Below, piece after piece: positions 8,701 through 16,799 of a DNA stretch of 49,804 bases. Position 1 is the stretch's first letter, and every line of letters begins with the position of its first letter. The DNA is taken from assembly GCA_947626785.1 (NCBI GenBank), contig CANQTO010000017.1:1-49804 (forward strand), given 5' to 3'. The notes below the pieces were generated by a model. That model saw nothing but the letters and a program-made list of their open reading frames with translations. It had not been told where the DNA came from and did not search any database. A program made the translations under genes and the position numbers. Origin of the DNA: an uncultured Oscillospiraceae bacterium. Lineage in GTDB: Bacteria; Bacillota; Clostridia; Oscillospirales; Oscillospiraceae.

Positions 8701-9540
8701 CTATTCCCCGGCCCGGTTTTTCGGGATGGAGATGGTCAGGATCAGGGAGTCCTCCGTCTCTTCCCGGCGAAAGCCCGCGTCGATGCCCCCCTGCTTCATC
8801 AGGTCCAGGCTCCGGGACAGGGTGTTGAGGAAGACCCGCACGTCCTTGAGCACGAAGGTGCGCTTCGGGGGCCGGACCTTCTCCTCCGCCGCCGGGGCGG
8901 CCTCCTCCGGGGCGGAGAGAAGGGCCTCTATGTAGGCGTCGGTCGCGGCCACGGTCAGGCCGTTGTCTACGATGTACTGCAAAGCCTCCCGGCGCTGTTC
9001 GTCCTCCGGCAGGCGCAGCAGGGCCCGGCCGTGCCGCTCGGTCAGGCCGTTGTCCCGCAGGGCGTCCAGCACGTCCTGGGGCAGCTTCAGCAGCCGCAGC
9101 TTGTTGGCCACGGCGGACTGGGATTTGCCGATGCGCCGGGCGGCCTCCTCCTGGCTCATGCCGAACATCCGGATCAGCCGGCTCAGGCCCTGGGCCTCCT
9201 CGATGAAGTCCAGGTCCTTCCGCTGCAAATTTTCTATCAGGGCGATGAGCCCCGCATCCTCCATGTTCACATCCAGCAAAATGCAGGGCACCTCCCTCAG
9301 CCCGGCCATCCTGGCCGCCCTCAGCCGCCTCTCCCCGGCCACCAGCTCGTACTTCCCGGCCCGCAGACGGACGGTCAGCGGGTTGAGGATGCCGTAATTT
9401 TTGATGCTGGCGCTGAGCTCCTCCAGCTCCGCCGGCTCAAAGCTCCGCCGGGGCTGCACCGGGTTGGGGGCCAGCTCGTCCAGGCGCAGATATAGGATAC
9501 CGCCCCGCCGCAGACTGGGGCGCGTCTTCAGACTTTGCAT
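8701..9540 (-). CDS. ParB/Noc-family DNA-binding protein, without a ParA neighbour
   Basis: 279-residue ParB-superfamily protein. The N-terminal CTP-binding/hydrolysis domain carries the ParB boxes (PNPVQPRR near residue 28 and GERRLRAA near 70). A central helix-turn-helix (QEEAARRIGKSQSAVANKLRLL) and a C-terminal dimerisation region follow. There is no parA beside it and no parS-like 16-mer was noticed in the window. A Noc-like (nucleoid occlusion) assignment is therefore as likely as Spo0J/ParB. A GGAGG Shine-Dalgarno precedes the ATG. It probably forms its own unit ahead of ylmC. Confidence 0.9.
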   Translation of the reverse strand: MQSLKTRPSLRRGGILYLRLDELAPNPVQPRRSFEPAELEELSASIKNYGILNPLTVRLRAGKYELVAGERRLRAARMAGLREVPCILLDVNMEDAGLIALIENLQRKDLDFIEEAQGLSRLIRMFGMSQEEAARRIGKSQSAVANKLRLLKLPQDVLDALRDNGLTERHGRALLRLPEDEQRREALQYIVDNGLTVAATDAYIEALLSAPEEAAPAAEEKVRPPKRTFVLKDVRVFLNTLSRSLDLMKQGGIDAGFRREETEDSLILTISIPKNRAGE

Positions 9541-9636
9541 GGCAAGCCTCCTGTGTGATTTGATAAGATGAGCATACCCCAGTTTCTATGAGAAGAAGGG
9601 CGAAAGCGGCCCGAAAGGCAAAAAATTCTCCCCCGC

Positions 9637-9665
9637 TTGCAAGTCCGCGCTGTCTGTTTTATAAT
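9637..9665 (+). promoter_or_regulatory. Promoter of the PatB-type lyase gene
   Basis: TTGCAA (9637-9642), a 17-bp spacer, and TATAAT (9660-9665). The start codon at 9695 lies about 23 nt beyond the expected transcription start, giving a short leader. Confidence 0.85.
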
Positions 9666-9694
9666 GTTCATATATGCAACAAAGGAGACTTTCC

Positions 9695-10891
9695 ATGCAG
9701 TACGATTTTACCACCGTCCTGGACCGGAGCGGCCGGGACAGCCTGGCCGCAAACGTCCTCCCCTTTGAGGGGGCCGCCGTGAAGGAGGGCTTTGACCGCA
9801 TCCCCATGTGGATCGCCGACATGAGCTACCCCACCGCCCCGCCGGTGCTGGAGGCGATCCGGCGGCGGCTGGACTTCCCCAACCTGGGCTATTTCCCGCT
9901 GACAGAGGAGTACATGCAGAGCATCCTCTCCTGGCAGCGGCGGCGCAACGGCGTGGAGGGCCTGGCGGCGGAGCACATCGGCTACGAAAACGGCGTGCTG
10001 GGCGGCGTCAGCTCCGCGGTGCAGGCCCTGAGCTGCCAGGGGGAGAAGATCCTGCTCCACTCGCCCACCTACGTGGGCTTTACCCACACCCTGGAGGACC
10101 TGGGGCGGCCCGTGGTCCACAGCCCTCTGGTGCGGGACGCGGACGGCGTCTGGCGCATGGACTACGAGGACATGGACCGGAAGCTGAGTCAGGAGAAGAT
10201 CCACCTGGCCATCTTCTGCTCTCCCCACAACCCAACCGGCCGGGTCTGGGAGCGCTGGGAGATTGAGAAGGCCATGGAGGTCTATGCCCGCAACAGCTGC
10301 GTCGTGATCTCAGACGAGATCTGGTCGGACATCATCATGCCCGGGCACAAGCACATCCCCACCCAGTCCGTCTCCTCTGACGCCCGCAGCCGCACCGCCG
10401 CGTTCTACGCCCCCAGCAAGACCTTCAGTCTGGCCGGGCTCATCGGCTCCTACCACATCATTTATGACCCCTATCTGCGGGACCGGATCCAGCGGCAGGG
10501 CCGCCTCAGCCACTACAACAGCTGCAACGTGCTGTCCATGCACGGTCTGATCGGCGCCTACAGCGCCGCCGGGGAGGACTGGTGCGAGCAGATGTGCCGG
10601 GCGGTGGACGAGAACCTGGCCCTGGCCTGCGCCTTTATCCAGGCTAATTTCCCCGGCGTGCAGGTGATGCGCTCTCAGGGTACCTATATGCTGTTCCTGG
10701 ACTGCGGCGTCTGGTGCCGGGAGCACCGGGTCCCCATCCGGCAGCTCCTGCTCCGGGGCGTGGAGGTGGGGGTCCTCTGGCAGAACGGGGAGGACTTCAT
10801 CTGGCCCGACAGCATCCGCATGAACCTGGCCCTGCCCAGGTCCCGCCTGGAGGAGGCCTTGCGGCGTCTGAAGGAATACGTGTTCATTTGA
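9695..10891 (+). CDS. PLP-dependent MalY/PatB-family aminotransferase (probable C-S beta-lyase)
   Basis: 398-residue fold-type I PLP enzyme. The N-terminal IPMWIADMSY motif and overall layout match MalY/PatB proteins, which mostly act as cystathionine or cysteine-S-conjugate beta-lyases yielding a thiol, pyruvate and ammonia. SPHNPTGRVW supplies the Asn that contacts PLP, SDEIWSD the Asp under the pyridine nitrogen, and APSKTFSLAGL the Schiff-base lysine. The start at 9695 has AAAGGAG 8 nt upstream; the in-frame ATG 21 nt earlier would sit on the expected transcription start. Its own consensus promoter and terminator make it a single-gene unit. Substrate is not determinable. Confidence 0.9.
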   Translation: MQYDFTTVLDRSGRDSLAANVLPFEGAAVKEGFDRIPMWIADMSYPTAPPVLEAIRRRLDFPNLGYFPLTEEYMQSILSWQRRRNGVEGLAAEHIGYENGVLGGVSSAVQALSCQGEKILLHSPTYVGFTHTLEDLGRPVVHSPLVRDADGVWRMDYEDMDRKLSQEKIHLAIFCSPHNPTGRVWERWEIEKAMEVYARNSCVVISDEIWSDIIMPGHKHIPTQSVSSDARSRTAAFYAPSKTFSLAGLIGSYHIIYDPYLRDRIQRQGRLSHYNSCNVLSMHGLIGAYSAAGEDWCEQMCRAVDENLALACAFIQANFPGVQVMRSQGTYMLFLDCGVWCREHRVPIRQLLLRGVEVGVLWQNGEDFIWPDSIRMNLALPRSRLEEALRRLKEYVFI

Positions 10892-10896
10892 CTATA

Positions 10897-10936
10897 GCAA
10901 AAGCCCTGACTCAATAAAACGAGTCAGGGCTTTTGC
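10897..10936. terminator. Bidirectional terminator, patB-like gene / rpmE
   Basis: A perfect 16-bp stem (GCAAAAGCCCTGACTC and complement) with an AATAAAAC loop lies between two convergent genes. The TTTTGC arm ends serve both strands. Confidence 0.88.
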
Positions 10937-10965
10937 CTTCATCAGGCCTATCAAAAGATGCCCGA

Positions 10966-11166
10966 TTACTTGATGCCGTACTTCCTGTTGAACTTGTCCA
11001 CACGGCCGCTGGTATCGACCAGCTTCTGCTTGCCGGTGTAGAAGGGGTGGCACTTGGAGCAGATCTCAACGGTGATGTTCTGCTTAGTGGAGCCGGTCTC
11101 GATCACGGCGCCGCAGGCACAGCGAATGGTGGTCTGCTGGTAATTGGGATGGATTCCTGCTTTCAT
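10966..11166 (-). CDS. rpmE: 50S ribosomal protein L31 (zinc-binding form)
   Basis: 66-residue L31 of the large ribosomal subunit. The zinc ligands of the C+ form are present: C16, C18, C36 and C39. In many Firmicutes this form is swapped for a zinc-free paralogue under Zur control; no paralogue is seen here. The start at 11166 (MKAGIHPNY) matches the family and has GAGGAGA upstream. It has its own promoter (11234-11262). Confidence 0.97.
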   Translation of the reverse strand: MKAGIHPNYQQTTIRCACGAVIETGSTKQNITVEICSKCHPFYTGKQKLVDTSGRVDKFNRKYGIK

Positions 11167-11233
11167 GTTCCGTTCTCCTCGTCGATGGCTGCCTTGATTG
11201 TGCCGCAGGGCATAGTTACAAGGCGCAAATTGG

Positions 11234-11262
11234 AGTATAACACAGCCCCGGGCGAAATGCAA
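11234..11262 (-). promoter_or_regulatory. Promoter of rpmE
   Basis: Read on the minus strand: TTGCAT (11262-11257), a 17-bp spacer and TATACT (11239-11234). It lies about 68 nt upstream of the rpmE start. Confidence 0.8.
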
Positions 11263-11297
11263 GTCTTTTTCCGCTTGTTTTCAAATACTCCCCCTAC

Positions 11298-11326
11298 TTG
11301 AAAAGGCCGGCGAAAACCGTTATACT
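11298..11326 (+). promoter_or_regulatory. Promoter of azlCD
   Basis: TTGAAA (11298-11303), a 17-bp spacer and TATACT (11321-11326), about 39 nt upstream of the azlC start. Confidence 0.75.
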
Positions 11327-11364
11327 TAATTTTACGCTTCTATAAACGGAAAGAGAGAAGGATC

Positions 11365-12060
11365 ATGAACAAGAAGACTTTTCGCCGGGCCTTTCAGGAC
11401 AGCCTGCCGGTGATGGCGGGCTACGTGGTCATCGGCATCGGCTACGGCGTCCTGCTCAGCGCCAAGGGCTTCTCTCCCTGGTGGGCGCTGCTGATGTGCG
11501 TGGCCATCTACGCCGGGTCCTCCCAGTTCGTGGGCGTGGAGCTGATGGCCAGCGGGGCCTCCCTGCTCTCCGCGGCCCTGATGGCCCTGCTGGTCAACGC
11601 CCGGCATCTGTTCTACGGCATCTCCATGGTGGACAGCTACCGGCCCCTGGGCAAGAGCAAGTGGTACGCCGCCTACGCCCTCAGCGACGAGACCTATTCC
11701 CTGGTCTGCAAGGCTCCCGCACTGCCGGAGGACATCGACCGGAAGGGCTATATCCTGCTGGTGAGCTTTCTGGACCAGCTTTACTGGCTCTGCGGCAGCC
11801 TCCTTGGCGCGCTGCTGGGCAGCATCCTGCCTTTTGACTCTACCGGGATCGATTTTGCCATGACGGCCCTGTTCGTCAGCGTCCTCGTCGAGCAGTGGGA
11901 GCAGACCAAGGAGCACCGGCCCGCTCTGTTCGGCTTAGGGCTCTCCCTGCTGTGCCTGCTGCTCTTCGGAGCGGACAGCTTCCTCATCCCCGCCATGCTG
12001 AGCATCACCGCCGTGCTGCTGCTTTCGCGGCGGCGGCTGGAGGGGAGGGAGGCCGCATGA
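11365..12060 (+). CDS. azlC: AzlC-family branched-chain amino acid exporter, large subunit
   Basis: 231-residue polytopic membrane protein. It shows the AzlC opening (FRRAFQDSLPVMAGYVVIGIG), the AGSSQFVGVEL motif at the second segment and NARHLFYGISM, all typical of the family that exports branched-chain amino acids with AzlD. About six hydrophobic segments are visible. The last four bases overlap azlD as ATGA, indicating coupled translation and a two-subunit transporter. Confidence 0.93.
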   Translation: MNKKTFRRAFQDSLPVMAGYVVIGIGYGVLLSAKGFSPWWALLMCVAIYAGSSQFVGVELMASGASLLSAALMALLVNARHLFYGISMVDSYRPLGKSKWYAAYALSDETYSLVCKAPALPEDIDRKGYILLVSFLDQLYWLCGSLLGALLGSILPFDSTGIDFAMTALFVSVLVEQWEQTKEHRPALFGLGLSLLCLLLFGADSFLIPAMLSITAVLLLSRRRLEGREAA

Positions 12061-12383
12061 GTACGACGGTCCATACCCTGCTGATCGTGCTGGTCATGGC
12101 GGCGGTCACCCAGGCCCTGCGTTTTCTGCCCTTCCTGGCCTTCTCCAAAAATACGCCCCCGCTGGTGCTGTATCTGGGCCGGGTGCTGCCCTACTCCATC
12201 ATGGGCATGCTGGTGGTCTACTGCCTGCGGAACACCTCCCTCTCCTCTCCCGGCCACGGGCTGCCGGAGCTGATCTCCGTGCTGCTGGCGGCGGGCCTTC
12301 ACAAGTGGAAGCACAGCATGCTGCTGACCATCCTGACCAGCACCGTCTGCTACATGCTGCTGGTCCAGAAGGTGTTCATCTGA
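12057..12383 (+). CDS. azlD: AzlD-family branched-chain amino acid exporter, small subunit
   Basis: 108-residue membrane protein with about four hydrophobic segments and the AzlD hallmark TQALRFLPFLAF followed by LGRVLPYSIMGMLVVYCL. It partners AzlC. The ATG overlaps the azlC stop (ATGA). No regulator (AzlB/Lrp type) lies alongside. Confidence 0.92.
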   Translation: MSTTVHTLLIVLVMAAVTQALRFLPFLAFSKNTPPLVLYLGRVLPYSIMGMLVVYCLRNTSLSSPGHGLPELISVLLAAGLHKWKHSMLLTILTSTVCYMLLVQKVFI

Positions 12384-12430
12384 CGCGGTCCATTGGACAT
12401 AAAAATTTGACAGAATAGAAACATTTTGCG

Positions 12431-12439
12431 TGATATAAT
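12431..12439 (+). promoter_or_regulatory. Extended -10 promoter of the activase operon
   Basis: TGATATAAT is an extended -10 (TGn-TATAAT). A consensus TTGACA at 12407-12412 lies 21 bp upstream, too far for a standard spacer. A second TATAAT is at 12444-12449. The true start needs mapping. Confidence 0.5.
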
Positions 12440-12487
12440 GCTTTATAATACGCTAAAGAACATAGCATACAGGGAAGCGCAAGATAC

Positions 12488-15472
12488 ATGAGCATAGAGA
12501 CAACAGAGAAAAAAACGCTCTGCCTGGGCATAGACGTGGGCTCTACCACCGCCAAGCTCGTGGTGGTAGACGGCGGCCAGGTGGTGCATGAGCGCTACCA
12601 ACGGCACTTCTCCCAGGTCCGGGAGAAGCTGCTGGAGCTGCTGGAGGAGGTCCGGCCCCTGATCGGGGACCGGCGCTTTCAGTGCGCCCTCAGCGGCTCG
12701 GCGGGCCTGGGCATCGCCAATGCGGCGGGCATCCCCTTCGTGCAGGAGGTCTTCGCCACGGCGGAGACCGTCAAGCACACCGCGCCGGACACGGACGTGG
12801 TCATCGAGCTGGGGGGCGAGGACGCCAAGATCATCTTCTTCAAGGGCGGCCTGGACGAGCGGATGAACGGCAGCTGCGCCGGGGGCACCGGCGCCTTTAT
12901 CGACCAGATGGCCACGCTCTTAAACGTGACGCCGGACGAGATGGACGAGCTGAGCCTACAGAGCCAGCGGCTCTACCCCATCGCCTCCCGCTGCGGCGTC
13001 TTCGCCAAGACGGACATCCAGCCCCTCTTAAACCAGGGGGCCCGGAAGGAGGACGTGGCCGCCAGCATCTATCAGGCGGTGGTGAACCAGACCATCGCGG
13101 GTCTGGCCCAGGGCCGGAAGATCGAGGGGAAGGTCATGTTCCTGGGCGGGCCGCTGAGCTTCTGCCTGGGCCTGCGCCGGCGCTTTACCGAGACGCTGAA
13201 GCTGACGGAGGAAAACGCGGTCTTCCCGCCCTACGCCCGCTTTGCCGTGGCCTACGGGGCCTCCCTCTACGCCAAGGGCCAGAAGGAGGACTTCAACTTT
13301 GACGAACTCCGGGACCGGCTGCTGGCCACGGCCCATATGGCCTCCGGCATCTCCGCCGAGCCGCCCCTCTTTAAGGACCAGGCGGAGCTGGACGCCTTCA
13401 TCCGGCGGCACAACCGGGCGGACGTGCGCCGGGAGGAGCTGAGCGCCTACCGGGGCAAGGCCTACCTGGGGGTGGACTGCGGCAGCACCACCACCAAGTT
13501 TGCCCTCATCGGGGAGGACGATCAGCTGCTCTACAGCTTTTATGACTCCAACCGGGGCAACCCGGTGGAGATCGTCCGCAGCCAGCTGGAGGAGATCTAC
13601 GCCCAGAGCGGGGACCGGGTGCGCATCGCCGCCGCCGCAGTCACCGGCTACGGGGAGGAGCTGATCCAGCACGCCTTCAAGCTGGACTTAGGCGTGGTGG
13701 AGACCCTGGCCCATCTGAAGGCCGCCAAGTTCTTCAACCCCCAGGTGGACTTTATCCTGGACATCGGCGGCCAGGACATCAAGTGCTTCAAGGTCCGAAA
13801 CGGCGCCATCGACAGCATCATGCTCAACGAGGCCTGTTCCTCCGGCTGCGGCTCCTTTATCGAGACCTTTGCCCGCTCCATGGGCTACGACGTGAAGGAA
13901 TTCAGCCGCTTAGGGCTTCTGGCCCAGCGGCCGGTGAGCCTGGGCACCCGCTGCACGGTGTTCATGAACTCCTCCGTCAAGCAGGCCCAGAAGGACGGGG
14001 CCAGCGTGGAGGACATCTCCGCCGGCCTGTCCCTGAGCGTAGTGAAAAACGCCATTTACAAGGTGATCCGGGCCTCCTCCGCCGCGGAGCTGGGGGAGAA
14101 CATCGTGGTCCAGGGGGGCACCTTCCTGAATAACGCCGTCCTGCGGAACTTTGAGCGGGAGCTGGGCCACGAGGTCATCCGGCCGGAGATCGCCGGGCTG
14201 ATGGGGGCCTTCGGCGCGGCCCTGTACGCCAAGGGCGTGGAGAAGCCGGAGGGCTCCTCCAGCCTGGGGCCCGAGGAGCTGGCCCATTTCAGCCACAAGG
14301 TCAACGCCGCCGTCTGCGGCGGATGCGCCAACAACTGCCGGCTGACGGTGAACATCTTCTCCGGCGGCGAGCGCTACATATCCGGCAACCGCTGCGAGCG
14401 GGGCCTGGGGATCAAAAAGGCCCAGACCGAGAGCCTGAACCTCCACGAATTCAAGCGGCAGCTTCTGGCACAGGAAGCCGTGGAAGAGGCCCCGGCGGGG
14501 AAGAGCCGGGGGACCGTGGGCCTGCCGCTGGGCCTGGGGATGTACGAGCTGCTGCCCCTGTGGCGGGGCATCCTCCGCTCCCTGGGCTTCCAGGTGCTGG
14601 TCTCCTCTCCCTCCACCCGGCAGACCTATCTCCGGGGCCAGACCAGTATCCCCTCGGACACGGCCTGCTACCCGGCCAAGCTCATGCACGGGCATGTGGA
14701 GGAGCTCATCGACCGGGGCGTGGACGCCATCTTCGCCCCCTGCATCGTCTACAACGTGGACGAGCGCCGCTCCGACAACCACTACAACTGCCCGGTGGTA
14801 GCCTATTACCCAGAGCTTTTGAAGGGCAACGTGGAGCGGCTGCGGGAGGTCAAATTTCTGCACCCCTACCTGAACATCAACGACCCGCGGCAGCTGACCC
14901 ACGAGCTGCTGGGCTTTTTGCGGGACAACGGCTACCCGGTCCGGCGGCACGAGGTGAAGCTGGCGGTGGAGCGGGGCCTGGCCGACTACCGGAGATCGGT
15001 GGAGGCCGTCTGCGCCGAGGGCGAGCGGGTGGTGGAGCAGGCCCGGCGGGAGGGCAGGCGCATCCTGATCCTGGCCGGCCGGCCCTACCACATCGACCCG
15101 GAGATCGGCCACGGGATCGACAAGCTCTGCGAGAGTCTGGGCTTCGCGGTGGTCAGTGAGGACAGCGTCTGGCGTCTGGCCAAGAACCGGCCGGAGGTGC
15201 GGGTGCTGAACCAGTGGACCTACCATGCCCGGCTGTACAACGCCGCCCAGTTCGCCTGCGAGAATCCGGACGTGGAGCTGGTGCAGCTGGTGTCCTTCGG
15301 CTGCGGCTTGGACGCCATCACCACCGACGAGGTGAAGGACATTCTGGAGCGGGGCGGCAAGCTCTACACCCAGATCAAGATCGACGAGATCACCAACCTG
15401 GGCGCGGTCAAGATCCGGCTGCGGAGCCTGATCGGCGCTCTGGAGGAGAGGGAGGCGGAAAAGGATGCCTGA
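12488..15472 (+). CDS. Large acyl-CoA dehydratase activase (tandem ASKHA ATPase plus DUF2229)
   Basis: 994-residue protein. Two BadF/BcrA-type ASKHA ATPase modules lie in tandem. Module 1 (about 10-275) has the phosphate loop GIDVGSTTAK and the cluster-binding region SCAGGTGAFID / ASRCGVFAKTD. Module 2 (about 325-585) has GVDCGSTTTK, ACSSGCGSFIE and GTRCTVFMNSS. A Cys-rich link (CGGCANNCRL, then NRCERG) leads to a C-terminal DUF2229 domain with DTACYPAKLMHGH and APCIVYN. Such activases hydrolyse ATP to push a low-potential electron onto an Fe-S partner; the Cys residues suggest [4Fe-4S] clusters and an oxygen-sensitive enzyme. The partner gene overlaps by 8 nt. The substrate is unknown: no CoA-transferase or electron-transfer flavoprotein gene is present, so a role in amino acid fermentation is not supported. 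Confidence 0.9.
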   Translation: MSIETTEKKTLCLGIDVGSTTAKLVVVDGGQVVHERYQRHFSQVREKLLELLEEVRPLIGDRRFQCALSGSAGLGIANAAGIPFVQEVFATAETVKHTAPDTDVVIELGGEDAKIIFFKGGLDERMNGSCAGGTGAFIDQMATLLNVTPDEMDELSLQSQRLYPIASRCGVFAKTDIQPLLNQGARKEDVAASIYQAVVNQTIAGLAQGRKIEGKVMFLGGPLSFCLGLRRRFTETLKLTEENAVFPPYARFAVAYGASLYAKGQKEDFNFDELRDRLLATAHMASGISAEPPLFKDQAELDAFIRRHNRADVRREELSAYRGKAYLGVDCGSTTTKFALIGEDDQLLYSFYDSNRGNPVEIVRSQLEEIYAQSGDRVRIAAAAVTGYGEELIQHAFKLDLGVVETLAHLKAAKFFNPQVDFILDIGGQDIKCFKVRNGAIDSIMLNEACSSGCGSFIETFARSMGYDVKEFSRLGLLAQRPVSLGTRCTVFMNSSVKQAQKDGASVEDISAGLSLSVVKNAIYKVIRASSAAELGENIVVQGGTFLNNAVLRNFERELGHEVIRPEIAGLMGAFGAALYAKGVEKPEGSSSLGPEELAHFSHKVNAAVCGGCANNCRLTVNIFSGGERYISGNRCERGLGIKKAQTESLNLHEFKRQLLAQEAVEEAPAGKSRGTVGLPLGLGMYELLPLWRGILRSLGFQVLVSSPSTRQTYLRGQTSIPSDTACYPAKLMHGHVEELIDRGVDAIFAPCIVYNVDERRSDNHYNCPVVAYYPELLKGNVERLREVKFLHPYLNINDPRQLTHELLGFLRDNGYPVRRHEVKLAVERGLADYRRSVEAVCAEGERVVEQARREGRRILILAGRPYHIDPEIGHGIDKLCESLGFAVVSEDSVWRLAKNRPEVRVLNQWTYHARLYNAAQFACENPDVELVQLVSFGCGLDAITTDEVKDILERGGKLYTQIKIDEITNLGAVKIRLRSLIGALEEREAEKDA

Positions 15473-16745
15473 ACAGGAGAGCCCCCAGCGGCTGCCCACG
15501 ATGGAGGAGATCCGGCAGCGGGGCTACACCATCCTCATCCCCACCATGCTCCCCACCCACTTCAAGATCATGGAGGGCATCCTCCGCTCCTACGGCTACC
15601 GGGCGGTGCTGCTGGAGAACGCCGGAGAGGGCGTGGTGGAGTACGGACTGAAATACGTACATAACGACACCTGCTACCCCGCCCTGCTGGTGATCGGGCA
15701 GCTGCTCTCCGCCATCGAGAGCGGGCAATACGACAAGGACAAGCTGGCCCTGCTCATCACCCAGACCGGCGGCGGCTGCCGGGCCTCCAACTATATCCGC
15801 CTGCTGCGCAAGGCCCTTCTGAAGGCCGGCTACGGGCAGATCCCGGTGCTGTCGCTGAACGTGTCCGGCCTGGAGCGGGACCACGCTTTGAAAATGACCC
15901 CGGACCTGGCGGCCCGGATGCTGTTCGCGGCCCTCTGCGGCGATCTGCTGATGCTGCTGCGCAACCAGGTGAAGCCCTACGAGACCGAGCCCGGCGCGGC
16001 GGAGGCCCTGGAGGCCCGCTGGGTGGAGAAGCTTGCCGGCGGCCTGAGCAAGGGCCGGCGGCTCCGCTACCGGGACATCAAGGGCTGGTACCGGCAGATC
16101 GTCCGGGACTTTCAGGCCCTCCCTGTCCAGGGGGCGCGGAAGGTCCGGGTGGGCATCGTGGGGGAGATCTTCGTCAAGTTCTCGCCCCTGGGCAACAACG
16201 AACTGGAGAAATTCCTGGCCGGGGAGAACGCCGAGGTGGTCATGCCCGGGCTCATCGACTTCTGCATGTACTGCGCCCACAGCTCCATGACCGACGCCCG
16301 GCTCTTCGGCATGAAGCGGGCCAAGGGCCTGGTCTTTGCCCTGGCGCTGGCGGCCCTGGAGAAGATGCAGAAGGATTTGATCTCCATCATCCGGGCCGAG
16401 AGCCGCTTCGACCCGCCCACGCCCTTCGCCCATGTGGAGAAGCTGGCGGAGACGGTCATCAGCCCCGGCGCCAAAATGGGCGAGGGCTGGCTGCTGACCG
16501 GGGAGATGATCGAGCTCATCGAGCAGGGGGTCCGCAACATCGTCTGTGTCCAGCCCTTCGGCTGCCTGCCTAACCACATCGTGGGTAAGGGCATGATGAA
16601 GCCCCTGAAGGAGCGCTACCCGGAAGCCAACATCGTGGCCGTGGACTACGACGCGGGGGCCACCCGCATCAACCAGGAGAACCGGATCAAGCTCATGCTC
16701 TCCAACGCCGCCCGGCCGGAGGAGCCGGAAACGGTGACAATATAA
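15465..16745 (+). CDS. 2-hydroxyacyl-CoA dehydratase-like / double-cubane-type Fe-S protein
   Basis: 426-residue HgdB-family protein, the likely electron acceptor of the upstream activase. Cysteines occur in conserved-looking settings: NDTCYPALL, GGGCRASN, FCMYCAHS and CVQPFGCLPNHI. This set could bind a cluster in the family fold. An overlap of 8 nt with the activase indicates coupled synthesis. Classical dehydratases have two such subunits (HgdA/HgdB); only one is present. That makes a single-subunit, double-cubane-cluster reductase a reasonable alternative (inference). A strong terminator follows. Confidence 0.85.
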   Translation: MPEQESPQRLPTMEEIRQRGYTILIPTMLPTHFKIMEGILRSYGYRAVLLENAGEGVVEYGLKYVHNDTCYPALLVIGQLLSAIESGQYDKDKLALLITQTGGGCRASNYIRLLRKALLKAGYGQIPVLSLNVSGLERDHALKMTPDLAARMLFAALCGDLLMLLRNQVKPYETEPGAAEALEARWVEKLAGGLSKGRRLRYRDIKGWYRQIVRDFQALPVQGARKVRVGIVGEIFVKFSPLGNNELEKFLAGENAEVVMPGLIDFCMYCAHSSMTDARLFGMKRAKGLVFALALAALEKMQKDLISIIRAESRFDPPTPFAHVEKLAETVISPGAKMGEGWLLTGEMIELIEQGVRNIVCVQPFGCLPNHIVGKGMMKPLKERYPEANIVAVDYDAGATRINQENRIKLMLSNAARPEEPETVTI

Positions 16746-16750
16746 ACGTC

Positions 16751-16785
16751 AAAAAGCCTCTGCGGGCAGTCCGCAGAGGCTTTTT
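16751..16785. terminator. Convergent terminator, dehydratase-like gene / aminotransferase
   Basis: A perfect 15-bp stem (AAAAAGCCTCTGCGG and complement) with a GCAGT loop, T tracts on both strands, between convergent genes. Confidence 0.9.
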
Positions 16786-16799
16786 CGTGCTTTTCGGTT

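Noticed and set aside
8378-9540. parAB chromosome-partition locus near an origin
   Set aside because: No parA, gidB, dnaA or parS-like site was noticed, so the ParB-family gene is solitary and may be Noc.
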